Origin: Algoriphagus halophilus
GTDB lineage: Bacteria; Bacteroidota; Bacteroidia; Cytophagales; Cyclobacteriaceae
Reading direction: 5' to 3'
Length of the DNA stretch: 64,000 bases
NCBI RefSeq assembly: GCF_900129785.1
Contig: NZ_FSRC01000002.1
Span: 248,001-312,000, forward strand
The translations under genes were made by a program, and so were the position numbers. This document shows positions 54,605-64,000 of the stretch, piece by piece. The number at the start of each line of letters is the position of its first letter. The stretch's first letter is position 1. A model generated the notes under the pieces. The model did no database searches. It was not told the origin of the DNA and saw only the letters and a program-made list of their open reading frames with translations.

Positions 54605-55090
54605 ATGAAAAATTATATGATAATTTTTGTTTTTATCGGGCTGATTTTCAGCTGTGGCCCATCAGAACAAAAAGTGGATAAGCTTACAAAGCTACTAGCT
54701 GAATGGAAAACTACTTCAAAGATGATCGGAGATCTTTCTAAGGAAATCGGAGATCAACAGTTCCTTTTGAAAACAAAAAAAGAAGAGAATCAGACCACAG
54801 AGGTTATACCGATTAGCGTAAATGGCGAGGCAAGTAATTGTGAAACTGAATATGCCAATTTAAAAGAAAAGATTGATGGATTAATCGGCGTATGGCAGGA
54901 AAACACAAAGGAAGTTGAAGACCTGACTGCAAGGATATCATCAGGAAAATGGACTATAGAAGATGATGAAAATCTTGAAGGGCTTGCCAGTGAGGCAAAG
55001 AAAGCAAAAGCTAACGTAGATCTTTGGATGATTAAATTAAATGAGCTCAAAACGAAATGTGAGCTTCAATCAGAAAATTCGAATTCTTAA
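54605..55090 (+). CDS. Lipoprotein, second of two paralogues
   Basis: A 161-residue lipoprotein (MKNYMIIFVFIGLIFSC) of the same length as the gene at 53485 and sharing GPS, LLAEWKTTSK, the KKEEN-TTE-I-PI stretch, SNCETEY and GKWTIEDDENLEGLA. The upstream 45 bases are also shared (TGAACTTCATCCTAAAA, then ATATGAAAAATTA), so regulation was duplicated with the gene. The function is unknown. Confidence 0.8.
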   Translation: MKNYMIIFVFIGLIFSCGPSEQKVDKLTKLLAEWKTTSKMIGDLSKEIGDQQFLLKTKKEENQTTEVIPISVNGEASNCETEYANLKEKIDGLIGVWQENTKEVEDLTARISSGKWTIEDDENLEGLASEAKKAKANVDLWMIKLNELKTKCELQSENSNS

Positions 55091-55130
55091 AAGATTTGAA
55101 ACATCTAATTAAATATCAGCATAGAAAAAC

Positions 55131-55165
55131 AAAGCCTTCCGAGTTTTCGGAAGGCTTTTCGTTTT
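55131..55165. terminator. Bidirectional terminator between the lipoprotein gene and metK
   Basis: The stem aaagccttccga/tcggaaggcttt is bordered by an A-run on one side and TTTTCGTTTT on the other, serving both converging genes. Confidence 0.88.
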
Positions 55166-56417
55166 ATAATCCGAATGCGGATTTAATCTTGTCTACAAAA
55201 TCTAATTTTTCCCAAGTAAAGAGCTCTACCTCTAAGGTGATTTCATCTCTATAAGGAGAAAGGAAAGTTTTTGAAACGACTTCATTTTGTCTTCCCATAT
55301 GGCCATAGGCAGCGGTTTCCTCATAAATCGGATTTCTCAACTTCAATCGTTGTTCGATTGCATAAGGTCTCATATCAAATAGCTCTTCTACTTTTTTGGC
55401 AATTTCCCCATCATGCATATCTACTTTAGCAGTGCCATAAGTATTTACATAGATACCCATTGGAGCAGCTACTCCGATCGCATAAGAAACCTGAACTAAG
55501 ATCTCGTCAGCAACTCCAGCAGCTACCATGTTTTTGGCAATATGTCGGGTGGCATAGGCAGCAGATCTATCTACTTTTGAAGGGTCTTTCCCAGAGAATG
55601 CACCTCCACCATGAGCCCCTTTACCTCCATAAGTATCCACGATGATCTTTCTTCCCGTTAATCCAGTATCACCATGAGGACCTCCAATTACGAATTTACC
55701 TGTCGGGTTAATATGGTATTTAATATCGTCTGTAAATAGCTTCTGAATTTCTGGCTTTAATTGTGCGATCACCCTTGGAATCAGGATAGAAACAATATCT
55801 GATTTGATCTTAGCAAGCATCGCCTCTTCCTCATCAAAATCATCATGCTGAGTAGAAACTACAATTGCTTCTATTCTTTGAGGTACATTGTCATCAGAAT
55901 ATTCGATAGTTACCTGGGCTTTAGAATCTGGCCTCAAGTAGGTGATCTCTTTATTTTCTCTCCTTAATGCGGCCAATTCCCGAAGGATCATATGAGAAAG
56001 ATCCAATGCCAAAGGCATATAGTTCTCAGTCTCATTGGTTGCATATCCAAACATCATCCCCTGATCACCAGCTCCTTGTTCTTCAGGGCTCTTTCGATCT
56101 ACTCCTTGATTAATGTCTTGAGATTGTTCATGAATCGCAGATAAAACACCACAAGAATTACCTTCGAACATGTAATCGGATTTGGTATATCCTATCCGGT
56201 TAATCACATCACGTGCGATTTTCTGTACGTCCAAATAAATATCGGATTTTACTTCTCCGGCCAAGACTACTTGTCCTGTAGTCACCAAAGTTTCACAAGC
56301 AACCTTAGAATTAGGATCAAATGCCAAAAAATTATCAATTAATGCGTCGGAAATTTGATCCGCAATTTTATCTGGATGCCCCTCAGATACTGACTCTGAG
56401 GTAAATAAATATGCCAT
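55164..56417 (-). CDS. metK: S-adenosylmethionine synthetase
   Basis: A 417-residue enzyme that makes SAM from methionine and ATP. Motifs are [20 protein letters not shown] at the N-terminus, the ATP-binding [12 protein letters not shown] near 113, [20 protein letters not shown] near 253 and [19 protein letters not shown] near 276. The length is usual for Bacteroidetes, which have a slightly longer form. I looked for a SAM riboswitch in the 240-base upstream gap and saw none. Confidence 0.97.
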   Translation of the reverse strand: MAYLFTSESVSEGHPDKIADQISDALIDNFLAFDPNSKVACETLVTTGQVVLAGEVKSDIYLDVQKIARDVINRIGYTKSDYMFEGNSCGVLSAIHEQSQDINQGVDRKSPEEQGAGDQGMMFGYATNETENYMPLALDLSHMILRELAALRRENKEITYLRPDSKAQVTIEYSDDNVPQRIEAIVVSTQHDDFDEEEAMLAKIKSDIVSILIPRVIAQLKPEIQKLFTDDIKYHINPTGKFVIGGPHGDTGLTGRKIIVDTYGGKGAHGGGAFSGKDPSKVDRSAAYATRHIAKNMVAAGVADEILVQVSYAIGVAAPMGIYVNTYGTAKVDMHDGEIAKKVEELFDMRPYAIEQRLKLRNPIYEETAAYGHMGRQNEVVSKTFLSPYRDEITLEVELFTWEKLDFVDKIKSAFGL

Positions 56418-56658
56418 AAATATTAATTTGTAATGCGTTTTTTAAGCAAGCACAAAAATACAGGAACTGTACGAAATAAAAAATCGAAGTAGAATACCTT
56501 TCAATTTGTTTTTAACTGAGCCTAAGCAACATCCTATATTTCTACAAAAGCCCACCTAAACAATCAGTTTATAAGGAATTAAAGCTCCTCCCTTTTTGAA
56601 GCTGGTTTTACCAATTCTATACATTATCTTACTTTTTAAATGAAATCCACCATCCATT

Positions 56659-58293
56659 ATGAAGCTTAAAATTTTACTTTTCACCTATCTGACATTCTTT
56701 TGCTCACTCCTCTTTCATTGTCATGCAATGGCAATGCAACCAGTTTCATCCTACAATGAATTAGTAGCACTATTTAAAAACTGGAGGGCATTTGAAACTC
56801 CACCATTACATGAAGGGGCGCCCGATTACCGAAAGGAAACTTTTGAGAAAAGACAAACTGAGTTTAAGAAAATCCAAACTCAATTTTCCCAACTCGACAC
56901 TTCTGGTTGGACTATTCCAGAGCAAGTGGATTATCGAATTGTAAAAGCGGAATTAAATGGGTATGATTTTAATCAACGAATCCTTAAACCTTGGGAAAGA
57001 GATCCTGCTTTTTATAAAACCATCTGGACTGAAAGAAGTGATGTTCCTGCCCATGAAGGACCGACCCATCATGGGGTTTTAGAACTTTGGCAATACGAAT
57101 TTCCTTTGCAAGGTGAATCTCTTTCTAAATTTATAAAGGAAATTAAAATCATTCCTGCTTTAAACCAACAAGCCAAGCAAAACCTAACGGGAAATGCCAG
57201 AGAATTGTGGGCTGCAGGCATTCCTTCTATTGCTACACAGGTCATAGACTTGGATAATATTCTGAAACTAGAAGGGGTTTCTGATCAACCGGAATTAGTA
57301 AATACCCTAAATGAAGCCAAAATCGCTACTCAAGACCTAGTCACTTGGTTAGAGAAAGAAGCTTTGACCAAAACCGGAGAATCCGGTATAGGGAAAGAAA
57401 ATTACACATGGTATTTACAAAATGTACATTTAGTACCCTTAACCTGGGAAGATGAGGTAATGATCTTGAAACGGGAGTTAGCAAGAGCTTGGTCTTCCTT
57501 GAAACTTGAAGAGTATAGAAATGCAGGACTGCCTGAATTGAAAGATGCAAGTTCACCCGAAGAATTTGACCTCATGGCCGAAGAATCAGTAAAAAGCATC
57601 TTGACATTCTTAGATGAAAAAGACATCGTCACAGTCAAAGAGTATTTTGAGCCGGCACTTAGAGAACACATGGGTTCATTTATTCCTAAAGAAAAACGAA
57701 ACTTCTTTACCATAGGGATGCATTATGATCCAAGGCCATTGTATTCTCACTTTTATCATTGGTTTGAACTGGCAAGAATGGATAACGAACCTCACCCAAG
57801 TGAAATAAGAAAAGCTCCTTTATTATATAATATTTGGGATTCAAGAAATGAAGGGACCGCCACTGCTGTAGAGGAAATTTTTATGGATGCTGGGCTTTAT
57901 AAAGACTCCCCTCGATCCAGAGAAATCGTTTACATCATGATTGCACAAAGAGCTGCAAGAGGTTTGGGTTCTCTCTATGCACAAGCTAATGAAATGACCA
58001 TGGTAGAAGCTGGTGGGATTCATTCCAATTACACCCCTCGAGGCTGGATGAAAACTGAAAAAGAATTACTTCTTTTTGAGCAACATTTATATATGAGACA
58101 ACCAGGCTATGGAAGTAGTTATATCACTGGGAAGTATTTACTGGAAAATGCAATGGCAGATTATTTCAGGATCAATGAAGGCAGGTCTTTTCCATTAAAA
58201 GAATTCTTTGACAAACTTAATTCAATTGGAAGCATTCCTATTTCACTTGGGCATTGGGAAATGACAGGTATTGATCAGAAACCTGGCAAATAA
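56659..58293 (+). CDS. DUF885-like secreted protein without the usual HExxH motif
   Basis: A 544-residue protein with a signal peptide ([20 protein letters not shown]). It is mostly helical, with a DUF885-type body ([39 protein letters not shown]). Near 394 the sequence [20 protein letters not shown] corresponds to the second conserved DUF885 motif (EGWxxYxE). The first motif, HExxPGH, is not visible where expected, so metallopeptidase activity is doubtful. The family assignment rests on the overall pattern and is moderate. Confidence 0.7.
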   Translation: MKLKILLFTYLTFFCSLLFHCHAMAMQPVSSYNELVALFKNWRAFETPPLHEGAPDYRKETFEKRQTEFKKIQTQFSQLDTSGWTIPEQVDYRIVKAELNGYDFNQRILKPWERDPAFYKTIWTERSDVPAHEGPTHHGVLELWQYEFPLQGESLSKFIKEIKIIPALNQQAKQNLTGNARELWAAGIPSIATQVIDLDNILKLEGVSDQPELVNTLNEAKIATQDLVTWLEKEALTKTGESGIGKENYTWYLQNVHLVPLTWEDEVMILKRELARAWSSLKLEEYRNAGLPELKDASSPEEFDLMAEESVKSILTFLDEKDIVTVKEYFEPALREHMGSFIPKEKRNFFTIGMHYDPRPLYSHFYHWFELARMDNEPHPSEIRKAPLLYNIWDSRNEGTATAVEEIFMDAGLYKDSPRSREIVYIMIAQRAARGLGSLYAQANEMTMVEAGGIHSNYTPRGWMKTEKELLLFEQHLYMRQPGYGSSYITGKYLLENAMADYFRINEGRSFPLKEFFDKLNSIGSIPISLGHWEMTGIDQKPGK

Positions 58294-58317
58294 GATTTCA
58301 TGTAAACCCAAAGGGCT

Positions 58318-58893
58318 TTAACGGTTTGTGACTAGCCCTTTGGTAATTTTATTCATTGCTTTCACCTTATATTCAAAGTCTCCTTTTAAAGTATCTCGAT
58401 AGGCATTCAGGTTATTTAACAACTCATCCATTTCTTCTGGAAGTACCTCCTCAAACAATTGTCTTAATCTCTTCGCTGCCGTAGGGGATTTACCATTGGT
58501 ACTGATCGCAATTTTTAAATTTCCTTTGGTCACAATCCCCCCTAAATAAAAGTCACATAGGGCAGGTGTATCCGCTACATTCACCAATAAAAATCGCTCC
58601 TTAGCCTGATCATGTATCAGTTTATTGACCTCCTTATCATCTGTAGCTGCAATTACCAGGTGCTTTGCACCCAAGTATTTTTCATCATAGGCATCGGTGA
58701 TCATAGAAACAGTTTCTGCCTTTGAAGCCAATTCCAAAAACGAAGGGGAAAACTCCTTTGCCACTGCTGTGACCTGGGCATTGGGACTTGACTTCAAAAG
58801 AAATTCTAATTTTTCAGTACCCACATTCCCTCCACCAACGAGAAGGATATTGAGTTCATGAACTTTTAGAAAAACAGGGTAAAGATGATTCAT
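58318..58893 (-). CDS. Precorrin-2 dehydrogenase / sirohydrochlorin ferrochelatase
   Basis: A 191-residue protein from ATG 58893 (MNHLYPVFLKVHELNILLVG). The NAD-binding motif is VGGGNVGTEKLEFLL. The CysG-type helical part has ATDDKEVNKLIHDQA, CDFYLGGIV and AISTNGKSPTAAKRLRQLFE. It oxidises precorrin-2 and inserts iron to make siroheme, the cofactor of the sulfite reductase in the same cluster. The frame runs 12 codons further upstream, but the later ATG fits the family better. It is 154 bases downstream of the uroporphyrinogen methyltransferase gene. Confidence 0.93.
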   Translation of the reverse strand: MNHLYPVFLKVHELNILLVGGGNVGTEKLEFLLKSSPNAQVTAVAKEFSPSFLELASKAETVSMITDAYDEKYLGAKHLVIAATDDKEVNKLIHDQAKERFLLVNVADTPALCDFYLGGIVTKGNLKIAISTNGKSPTAAKRLRQLFEEVLPEEMDELLNNLNAYRDTLKGDFEYKVKAMNKITKGLVTNR

Positions 58894-59046
58894 TGAGATT
58901 CTGGGGTTTATTATTGGATGATTATTCAAAAGATAGGAAATCTATCTTGGAATAGGCCGATTCTTGATAAAGCAGGACTACAAGCCCCCTAAACATTAGA
59001 AAACTAGGAAGGCTATAAATCACCTGTCAAACAGTCTAACATTAGT

Positions 59047-59817
59047 CTAAGCATTAATTTTTACCACCTCTCTGTACAGCTCTGCTAATTTTTGACTTTC
59101 TCTTACTACTTCTCCCAAAATGATAATAGCAGGTGCTTTTATATGTTTATCGAAAGCCTTTTGGGCAATATCCTCAATGACTCCTGCGACAATTTTCTCA
59201 TCTGCAGTGGTCCCGCTTTGAATAATCGCTACTGGCAAGTCAGATTTCCCAAAATCTTGATATACCCTGACTATTTCATTTAGTTTTTTGGTTCCCATCA
59301 AAACTACCACAGTAGCGGTAGATTGTGCAGCTAATTCAAGGTCCTTGGAAAGCTCTCCTTGCGAAGTCGTTCCAGTCACCACCCAAAAACTTTCTGAAAC
59401 ACTACGTTTCGTCACTGGAATTCCCGCAGCAGATGGTACAGCAATGGCGGAGGTTATTCCTGGCACCACTTCAGTTTTTATCCCGAAGGTTTCAATGTAA
59501 TCCAGTTCTTCCGACCCACGCCCAAAAACAAATGGATCTCCCCCTTTCAATCGGACCACATGTCCGTGCTGAATCGCCATGCTTACACAAAGTTCATTGG
59601 TGTCTTGCTGCGGCATGGAGTGTTTTCCTACTCTTTTCCCAACATATATTTTGATGGCGGTCTCTGGTGCGTGCTTCAACAAGGCAGGATCAATTAAGGC
59701 ATCATAAAGAACCACGTCAGCCTGATTCAACGCCAATACTCCCTTGAGGGTGATCAGGTCCGGATCTCCCGGACCCGCTCCCACGAGGGTCACTTTAGGG
59801 TTTAAATTTTTGTTCAT
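59047..59817 (-). CDS. cobA: Uroporphyrinogen-III C-methyltransferase
   Basis: A 256-residue SAM-dependent methyltransferase: VTLVGAGPGDPDLITLKGVL at the N-terminus, VRLKGGDPFVFGRGSEELDY near 85, the EVVPGITSAIAVPSAAGIPVT motif (in part GITSAIAVPSAAGIP) near 115, and TVVVLMGTKKL. It makes precorrin-2 from uroporphyrinogen III. Its ATG overlaps the stop of the sulfite reductase by 4 bases, so the enzyme and its cofactor pathway are translated together. Confidence 0.96.
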   Translation of the reverse strand: MNKNLNPKVTLVGAGPGDPDLITLKGVLALNQADVVLYDALIDPALLKHAPETAIKIYVGKRVGKHSMPQQDTNELCVSMAIQHGHVVRLKGGDPFVFGRGSEELDYIETFGIKTEVVPGITSAIAVPSAAGIPVTKRSVSESFWVVTGTTSQGELSKDLELAAQSTATVVVLMGTKKLNEIVRVYQDFGKSDLPVAIIQSGTTADEKIVAGVIEDIAQKAFDKHIKAPAIIILGEVVRESQKLAELYREVVKINA

Positions 59818-61913
59818 GCCTCTACCTCTTCCTCTCTGTAGCTTTTCAGTAAGTCATAGATTTCCAAAGCTTGAGCAGCATAAGCTTTTGCAAACTCTTC
59901 CGTAGGCTCATCTTTATTGATCTGATAAACTTTCTCTGCGAAAGTTCCTCCTAAATCAATCTTCCCTTTTTCGACAAAGTTTTCATCAAACTTTGCGATG
60001 ATATTCGCATAACTATTCGTGGTTACATTTTCACCAAGAAGGATTGCTTTTGCAGCATTAATTAAGCCTGCATAATGATGATAGATACTATCTGACCATC
60101 TACCTTCTTCCAGAGCTTCTTTTCCAAGATCAATTTTCTCGTAAGCTTCCAATAGCAAGGTAGCCACCAAGTCCAATACCACTCCGGCACATTCTCCAAC
60201 CCCTACGGCAACTTTATACTCCTCAGTATTCCCCCAGTCTATAAAATCAGCTGGAGTCACGGTAGAAGCATCTCCTAATTCCTTTAAAAGCTCATAAAAA
60301 TAGATCTGTCCTTTTTCATCATAATAGGATAGAAAGTCTTTTCCAGCAGCATTTTCTTGAAAATCATTCAATAAAAGGCGTAATGCTTCTGGCCCTCTTT
60401 TACTTGGAATTTTGGTCACTTTATCTGCAAACCTGCCATTTCCATCTCCAAGGTTTCCGCCACCTAACAGTACTTGCAGAGCGGGAATTACCACTTTTCC
60501 AGCTTTCATAGACATTCCCTGAAAACCTATATGCGCCATATTGTGCTGCCCACAGGCATTCATACAACCTGAGATCTTGATCACCAAGTCTTTGTTTTTC
60601 AAATACTGAGGGTATTCCGCCAAAATCACTTTCTCCAGTTCTGCCGCAATTCCTGTTGAACTGGCAATTCCCAGATTACAGGTATCAGTACCTGGGCATG
60701 CGGTAATATCCGCCAAAGAGTTATATCCTCCTTCAGCCAAACCGATTTTCTTTAATTCCTGATGAAAATAAGGAGCTAAATCCTCTCTCACATCACGAAT
60801 CAAGAAATTCTGTCGAAGTGTAAAACGAAGCTCAGAATTAGCATAAGTTTCCACCAAGTCTGCCAATTTTCTTGCTTGATCGATGTAAAAATCGCCCAAT
60901 GGAACTCGTACCCCAATAGAAACAAAACCCTCTTGTTTTTGAGGAAGGACATTGGTTAATTTCCAAAGCTCATAATCCAAACCTGGCTCTGCATCTAAAT
61001 TAGCTTCAGGGGCATTGGGCAAGGTTTGCGATGAATCATAGGTAGCTGCATCAATAGGATAGGTAGAGAAAGGCAATGCTTTCTTTTCTTGTTCTACTAA
61101 TTCCAGAAATGCTTCCAAGCCCAAATCCTTTACCAAGAACTTCATTCTTGCTTTATTTCTTCTTGCCCTTTCACCATGACGGTCAAAAATCCTCAAAACC
61201 GCCTCAATAAAAGGGATAATCTGATCTGCTTCCAGAAAATCATATACTGCATCGGCATGTCTAGGTTGAGAACCTAACCCTCCTCCTAACAACACTTTAA
61301 ATCCACGAACTTCTTGCCCATTGATTGTTTTCACTTTTGGAATGAACCCCAAATCATGTAGGTAGCTCAATCCAGTATCCTCATCTGAAGAAGAGAAAGC
61401 CATTTTAAACTTTCTTCCCATTTCCTGGCAAACTGGATTTCTCAAAAAGTATTTGAAGGTAGCATCAGCATAAGGAGTCACATCAAATGGTTCATTCGGA
61501 TCAATACCTGCAGTTTCTGAAGCAGTGACATTCCTAACGGTATTTCCACATGCTTCTCGCAAGGTTACATCATCCTTCTCCAACTCAGCCCAGAGTTCAG
61601 GTGTTCTATCCAAACTCACATAGTGAATCTGAATATCCTGACGAGTGGTAATATGTAATCTTCCGGTAGAATATTCTTCAGAAACTTTTGAGATTCTTCT
61701 TAGCTGATCCGAACTCACCCTACCATAGGGTAATTTGATTCGGATCATCTGAACACCCTGTTGTCTTTGCCCATATACTCCTCTGGCAAGACGCAGGCTT
61801 CTGAATTTCTCTTCATCAATTTTACCATCTTTAAACAGCGCTATTTTGCGCTCCAACTCGATGATATCTTTTTCTACAATAGGATTTTCTAATTCGGTTC
61901 TAAAGCTTTGCAT
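59814..61913 (-). CDS. Siroheme sulfite (nitrite) reductase with C-terminal HEPN domain
   Basis: A 699-residue protein. Residues 1-550 form a ferredoxin-type sulfite/nitrite reductase with two ferrodoxin-like halves (RLHITTRQDIQIHYV near 85; ELRFTLRQNFLIRDV near 361). The 4Fe-4S/siroheme ligands are Cys406, Cys412, Cys450 and Cys454 (TACPGTDTC, SGCMNACGQH). The last 130 residues (KEALEEGRWSDSIYHHYAGL, AKAILLGENV) form a helical HEPN-like domain, an extension seen in Bacteroidetes homologues. With cysD/cysN upstream, sulfite is the likely substrate. No separate flavoprotein subunit is present, so ferredoxin should be the donor. Confidence 0.93.
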   Translation of the reverse strand: MQSFRTELENPIVEKDIIELERKIALFKDGKIDEEKFRSLRLARGVYGQRQQGVQMIRIKLPYGRVSSDQLRRISKVSEEYSTGRLHITTRQDIQIHYVSLDRTPELWAELEKDDVTLREACGNTVRNVTASETAGIDPNEPFDVTPYADATFKYFLRNPVCQEMGRKFKMAFSSSDEDTGLSYLHDLGFIPKVKTINGQEVRGFKVLLGGGLGSQPRHADAVYDFLEADQIIPFIEAVLRIFDRHGERARRNKARMKFLVKDLGLEAFLELVEQEKKALPFSTYPIDAATYDSSQTLPNAPEANLDAEPGLDYELWKLTNVLPQKQEGFVSIGVRVPLGDFYIDQARKLADLVETYANSELRFTLRQNFLIRDVREDLAPYFHQELKKIGLAEGGYNSLADITACPGTDTCNLGIASSTGIAAELEKVILAEYPQYLKNKDLVIKISGCMNACGQHNMAHIGFQGMSMKAGKVVIPALQVLLGGGNLGDGNGRFADKVTKIPSKRGPEALRLLLNDFQENAAGKDFLSYYDEKGQIYFYELLKELGDASTVTPADFIDWGNTEEYKVAVGVGECAGVVLDLVATLLLEAYEKIDLGKEALEEGRWSDSIYHHYAGLINAAKAILLGENVTTNSYANIIAKFDENFVEKGKIDLGGTFAEKVYQINKDEPTEEFAKAYAAQALEIYDLLKSYREEEVEA

Positions 61914-61964
61914 GGCTTTACTGTTTTTTCCCTATAGGGATAGTGGTTAAAAGGAATGAGGAAA

Positions 61965-61986
61965 CGTCCGGTGTTTTTCCCGGACG
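61965..61986 (-). promoter_or_regulatory. Hairpin between cysN and the sulfite reductase gene
   Basis: The stem cgtccg/cggacg with a T/C loop lies in the 135-base gap. It is followed on the minus strand by only three T, so it may be a weak terminator or an mRNA processing/attenuation site between the two parts of the operon. Confidence 0.45.
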
Positions 61987-62048
61987 CCTTATTTTCTATA
62001 AATCAACTTCATTGAAGCTGATTACCAATGTCTATTTTAAAACAAGTT

Positions 62049-63305
62049 TCAATCGATGAAGCCAACTGAAACGGTATCAAATTCACCTTCTTCAATCAGG
62101 ATAAAACTTCCGTTTGACTTATTCTCTTTATAAGAATCAAAATGAATAGGTTTACTCAACCTAAATTTCACCTTTCCGATATCATTCAATTTCAATTGAT
62201 CTGCCTCCTCTGATCCAGAAAAATCTGTATGAATTTTAGATTCAATTTGATCCACTTTTGCCAGTACTCGATTGACTCCGTGCTGCAAAATATACTTAGC
62301 TCCTACTCGAAGACCTTTGCTATTTACCTGACAAATAGTGGCCGAAATCTGCTTTTCACTTCTTGGAACAGCATCACTTTTGACTAACATATCACCTCGG
62401 CTCAAATCTACTTCTGAATTCAAAGTTACTGTAATCGAACTTCCTGGGGCCGCCTCATCCAACTCTTGGTCAAAGAAGTGAATACTTTTGATAGAGGAAG
62501 TATTCATGGAGGGAAGTAAAGTCACTTCATCTCCAACTTTCAAACTTCCACCGTACAATTTTCCGGAGAATCCCCTAAAGTCATGAAAGGCTTCTGTTTT
62601 CGGTCGGATTACGTATTGAACCGGGAATCTTGCCACTGAGCTTTCCTGTAAATCTTCTGGCTCCAAAACCTCCAAGTGATCCAATAAGGAATTTCCAATG
62701 TACCAAGGCATTTCCTCTGACTTTCTGGCAATATTTTCACCATTTAAAGCCGATACAGGTATAAAGGTGATTTGATCTTCTGAGAAATCAGATTTAGCTA
62801 CCAACTCATCAAAATCCTTTTTGATGTTTAGAAACACTTCCTCGTCATAATTGACCAAATCCATTTTGTTGATAGCGACCACTACATGGCTCATTCGAAG
62901 CAAATTGGAAATAAAGAAATGTCTATATGTTTGCTCGATTACGCCTTTACGGGCATCAATCAAAATTATAGCCACCTGTGAAGTAGAAGCACCCGTCACC
63001 ATATTTCGGGTATATTCCACATGTCCAGGAGTATCTGCTACGATGAAGTTTGTTTTTTCTGTATTGAAATAAATATGGGCTACGTCGATGGTGATCCCTT
63101 GCTCACGTTCTGCCACCAAACCATCCGTCGCCAGAGAAAAATCAAGATAATCGTATCCTCGCTGCTTAGAGCTACGTTCGATTGCTTCGATTTTATCCGT
63201 AGTCAATGACTTCGTATCATATAATAATCGTCCGATCAAGGTGCTTTTGCCATCATCCACGGATCCGGCAGTAGCGATTTTGATAAGTTTTCTATTTTCA
63301 GACAT
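62049..63305 (-). CDS. cysN: Sulfate adenylyltransferase subunit 1 (GTPase CysN)
   Basis: A 418-residue GTPase that drives APS synthesis. Motifs are the G1 loop GSVDDGKST at 14-22, EQGITIDVAHIYF (G2), DTPGHVEYTRNM (G3) and NKMDL (G4). It ends after the EF-Tu-like beta domains without an APS kinase (CysC) fusion. It is directly downstream of cysD, the catalytic partner. Confidence 0.96.
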   Translation of the reverse strand: MSENRKLIKIATAGSVDDGKSTLIGRLLYDTKSLTTDKIEAIERSSKQRGYDYLDFSLATDGLVAEREQGITIDVAHIYFNTEKTNFIVADTPGHVEYTRNMVTGASTSQVAIILIDARKGVIEQTYRHFFISNLLRMSHVVVAINKMDLVNYDEEVFLNIKKDFDELVAKSDFSEDQITFIPVSALNGENIARKSEEMPWYIGNSLLDHLEVLEPEDLQESSVARFPVQYVIRPKTEAFHDFRGFSGKLYGGSLKVGDEVTLLPSMNTSSIKSIHFFDQELDEAAPGSSITVTLNSEVDLSRGDMLVKSDAVPRSEKQISATICQVNSKGLRVGAKYILQHGVNRVLAKVDQIESKIHTDFSGSEEADQLKLNDIGKVKFRLSKPIHFDSYKENKSNGSFILIEEGEFDTVSVGFID

Positions 63306-63461
63306 GTTGTTTCTAGTTTTCAGTTGTCCTTCTTCTCCAGAAGCTGGACTTGGCTTAATTCTAACATTGAGAGTTTATAGTTTGATCCATGCTGCTTCTG
63401 GAGAAGCATCATAACGACATGGTGGCCTAGTCTACTCTGTACTTGAGACTTTATACTTTTT

Positions 63462-64000
63462 CTAAAAGTATCCCACTTTCTTTCTAGTTTCCATAGCAGC
63501 TTCAGAGCGCTTATCGTCAATTCTTGCCCCCCGTTCAGAAATGGTAGATGCTCTGATTTCTCCTACTACATCCTCTAATGAAACTGCTTCAGAAAGTACT
63601 GCTGCGGTACAGGTCATGTCCCCTACAGTTCTGAATCGCACCATTTTTACGGTTACCTCTTCATGTTCCTCTCTATAGACATGCTCATTAGCAGTCCAGA
63701 TCATTCCATCTCTAAAGAAAACTTCCCGCTCATGGGCAAAGTAAATCGATGGAATTTCAATATTTTCTGTTTTGATATATTCCCAAACGTCCAATTCAGT
63801 CCAATTGGAAATTGGGAAACACCTTACATTTTGTCCTACATGAATTTTACCATTGAGCATATCAAAAAGCTCAGGACGTTGATTTTTCTCATCCCATTGA
63901 CCGAAATCATCTCTGACAGAGAAAACCCGCTCTTTGGCCCTGGCTTTTTCCTCATCCCTTCGCGCACCACCGATACAAGCATCAAATTTGAATTCTTCTA
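63462..64000 (-). CDS. cysD: Sulfate adenylyltransferase subunit 2 CysD (5' end outside the window)
   Basis: The frame is open to the window edge and reads EEFKFDACIGGARRDEEKAR, then ERVFSVRDDFGQWDEKNQRP, VRCFPISNWTELDVWEYI and, near the C-terminus, SERGARIDDKRSEAAMETRK, all CysD motifs. It is the PAPS-reductase-like ATP pyrophosphatase that adenylates sulfate. About 178 residues are visible; roughly 120 N-terminal residues including the PP-loop are missing. It lies upstream of cysN with a 156-base gap. Confidence 0.96.
   Translation of the reverse strand, partial: EEFKFDACIGGARRDEEKARAKERVFSVRDDFGQWDEKNQRPELFDMLNGKIHVGQNVRCFPISNWTELDVWEYIKTENIEIPSIYFAHEREVFFRDGMIWTANEHVYREEHEEVTVKMVRFRTVGDMTCTAAVLSEAVSLEDVVGEIRASTISERGARIDDKRSEAAMETRKKVGYF

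Noticed and set aside
56418..56658. SAM riboswitch upstream of metK
   Set aside because: I could not find the conserved stems or an expression-platform terminator of any SAM riboswitch class in this AT-rich gap.

Overview
The window is a stretch of low-GC chromosome from a member of the Bacteroidetes, most likely a marine Cytophagales/Cyclobacteriaceae (Algoriphagus-like) bacterium. The evidence is gene content typical of that phylum (DUF4834, DUF2851, a PG_1098-type methyltransferase, an atpD-atpC pair, the rpsU-xerC-hpf group, sulfite reductase fused to HEPN), TAnnTTTG-type -7 promoter elements, and a general lack of Shine-Dalgarno sequences except at rpsU.

Layout. 1-1857: end of a membrane ORF, a DoxX protein and a TolB-like beta-propeller. 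1865-16268: accessory region, apparently built up at the 3' end of an initiator tRNA-Met gene. Degenerate copies of the tRNA 3' end lie at about 1890 and 8948, and the intact tRNA is at 16196-16268. The first segment (2287-8446) carries a three-component cytochrome P450 operon (P450, 2Fe-2S ferredoxin, ferredoxin reductase, Zn alcohol dehydrogenase, serine hydrolase), a divergent AraC regulator, and the decayed C-terminus of a GH16 agarase/porphyranase-like enzyme. This resembles the 6-O-methyl-D-galactose oxidative demethylation systems of marine Bacteroidetes. The second segment (8860-16200) holds a ParD/ParE toxin-antitoxin pair between two 56-bp GTACGA arrays, three broken Rhs copies with hairpin insertions, a candidate tip/immunity pair, and an autoregulated-looking Fic protein with a degenerate active site.

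16500-33900: core genes: era-der, a small lipoprotein, a SprT-like protease, scpB, a DksA/TraR-like protein, a lamin-tail surface protein with a T9 tract that puts its signal peptide out of frame, asd plus a methyltransferase, carB without its allosteric domain, a divergent peptide deformylase, a NVEALA-like peptide with a 6-bladed propeller lipoprotein, an ABC-F ATPase and AlkD. 34395-45932: response regulator, nucleoside phosphorylase, trhO, NeuD-type acyltransferase, a DUF2851 gene with two nonsense codons, pyrF, and a polyprenyl-sugar group (flippase-like protein, GT2, two GT39).

45986-58293: hpf, xerC, rpsU (very strong Shine-Dalgarno), a GH29 alpha-L-fucosidase, atpC/atpD, an NlpC/P60 lipoprotein, ddl, duplicated lipoproteins, metK and a DUF885-like protein. 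58318-64000: an assimilatory sulfate reduction/siroheme cluster on the minus strand (cysD, cysN, sulfite reductase-HEPN, uroporphyrinogen methyltransferase, precorrin-2 dehydrogenase), with cysD cut by the window edge.
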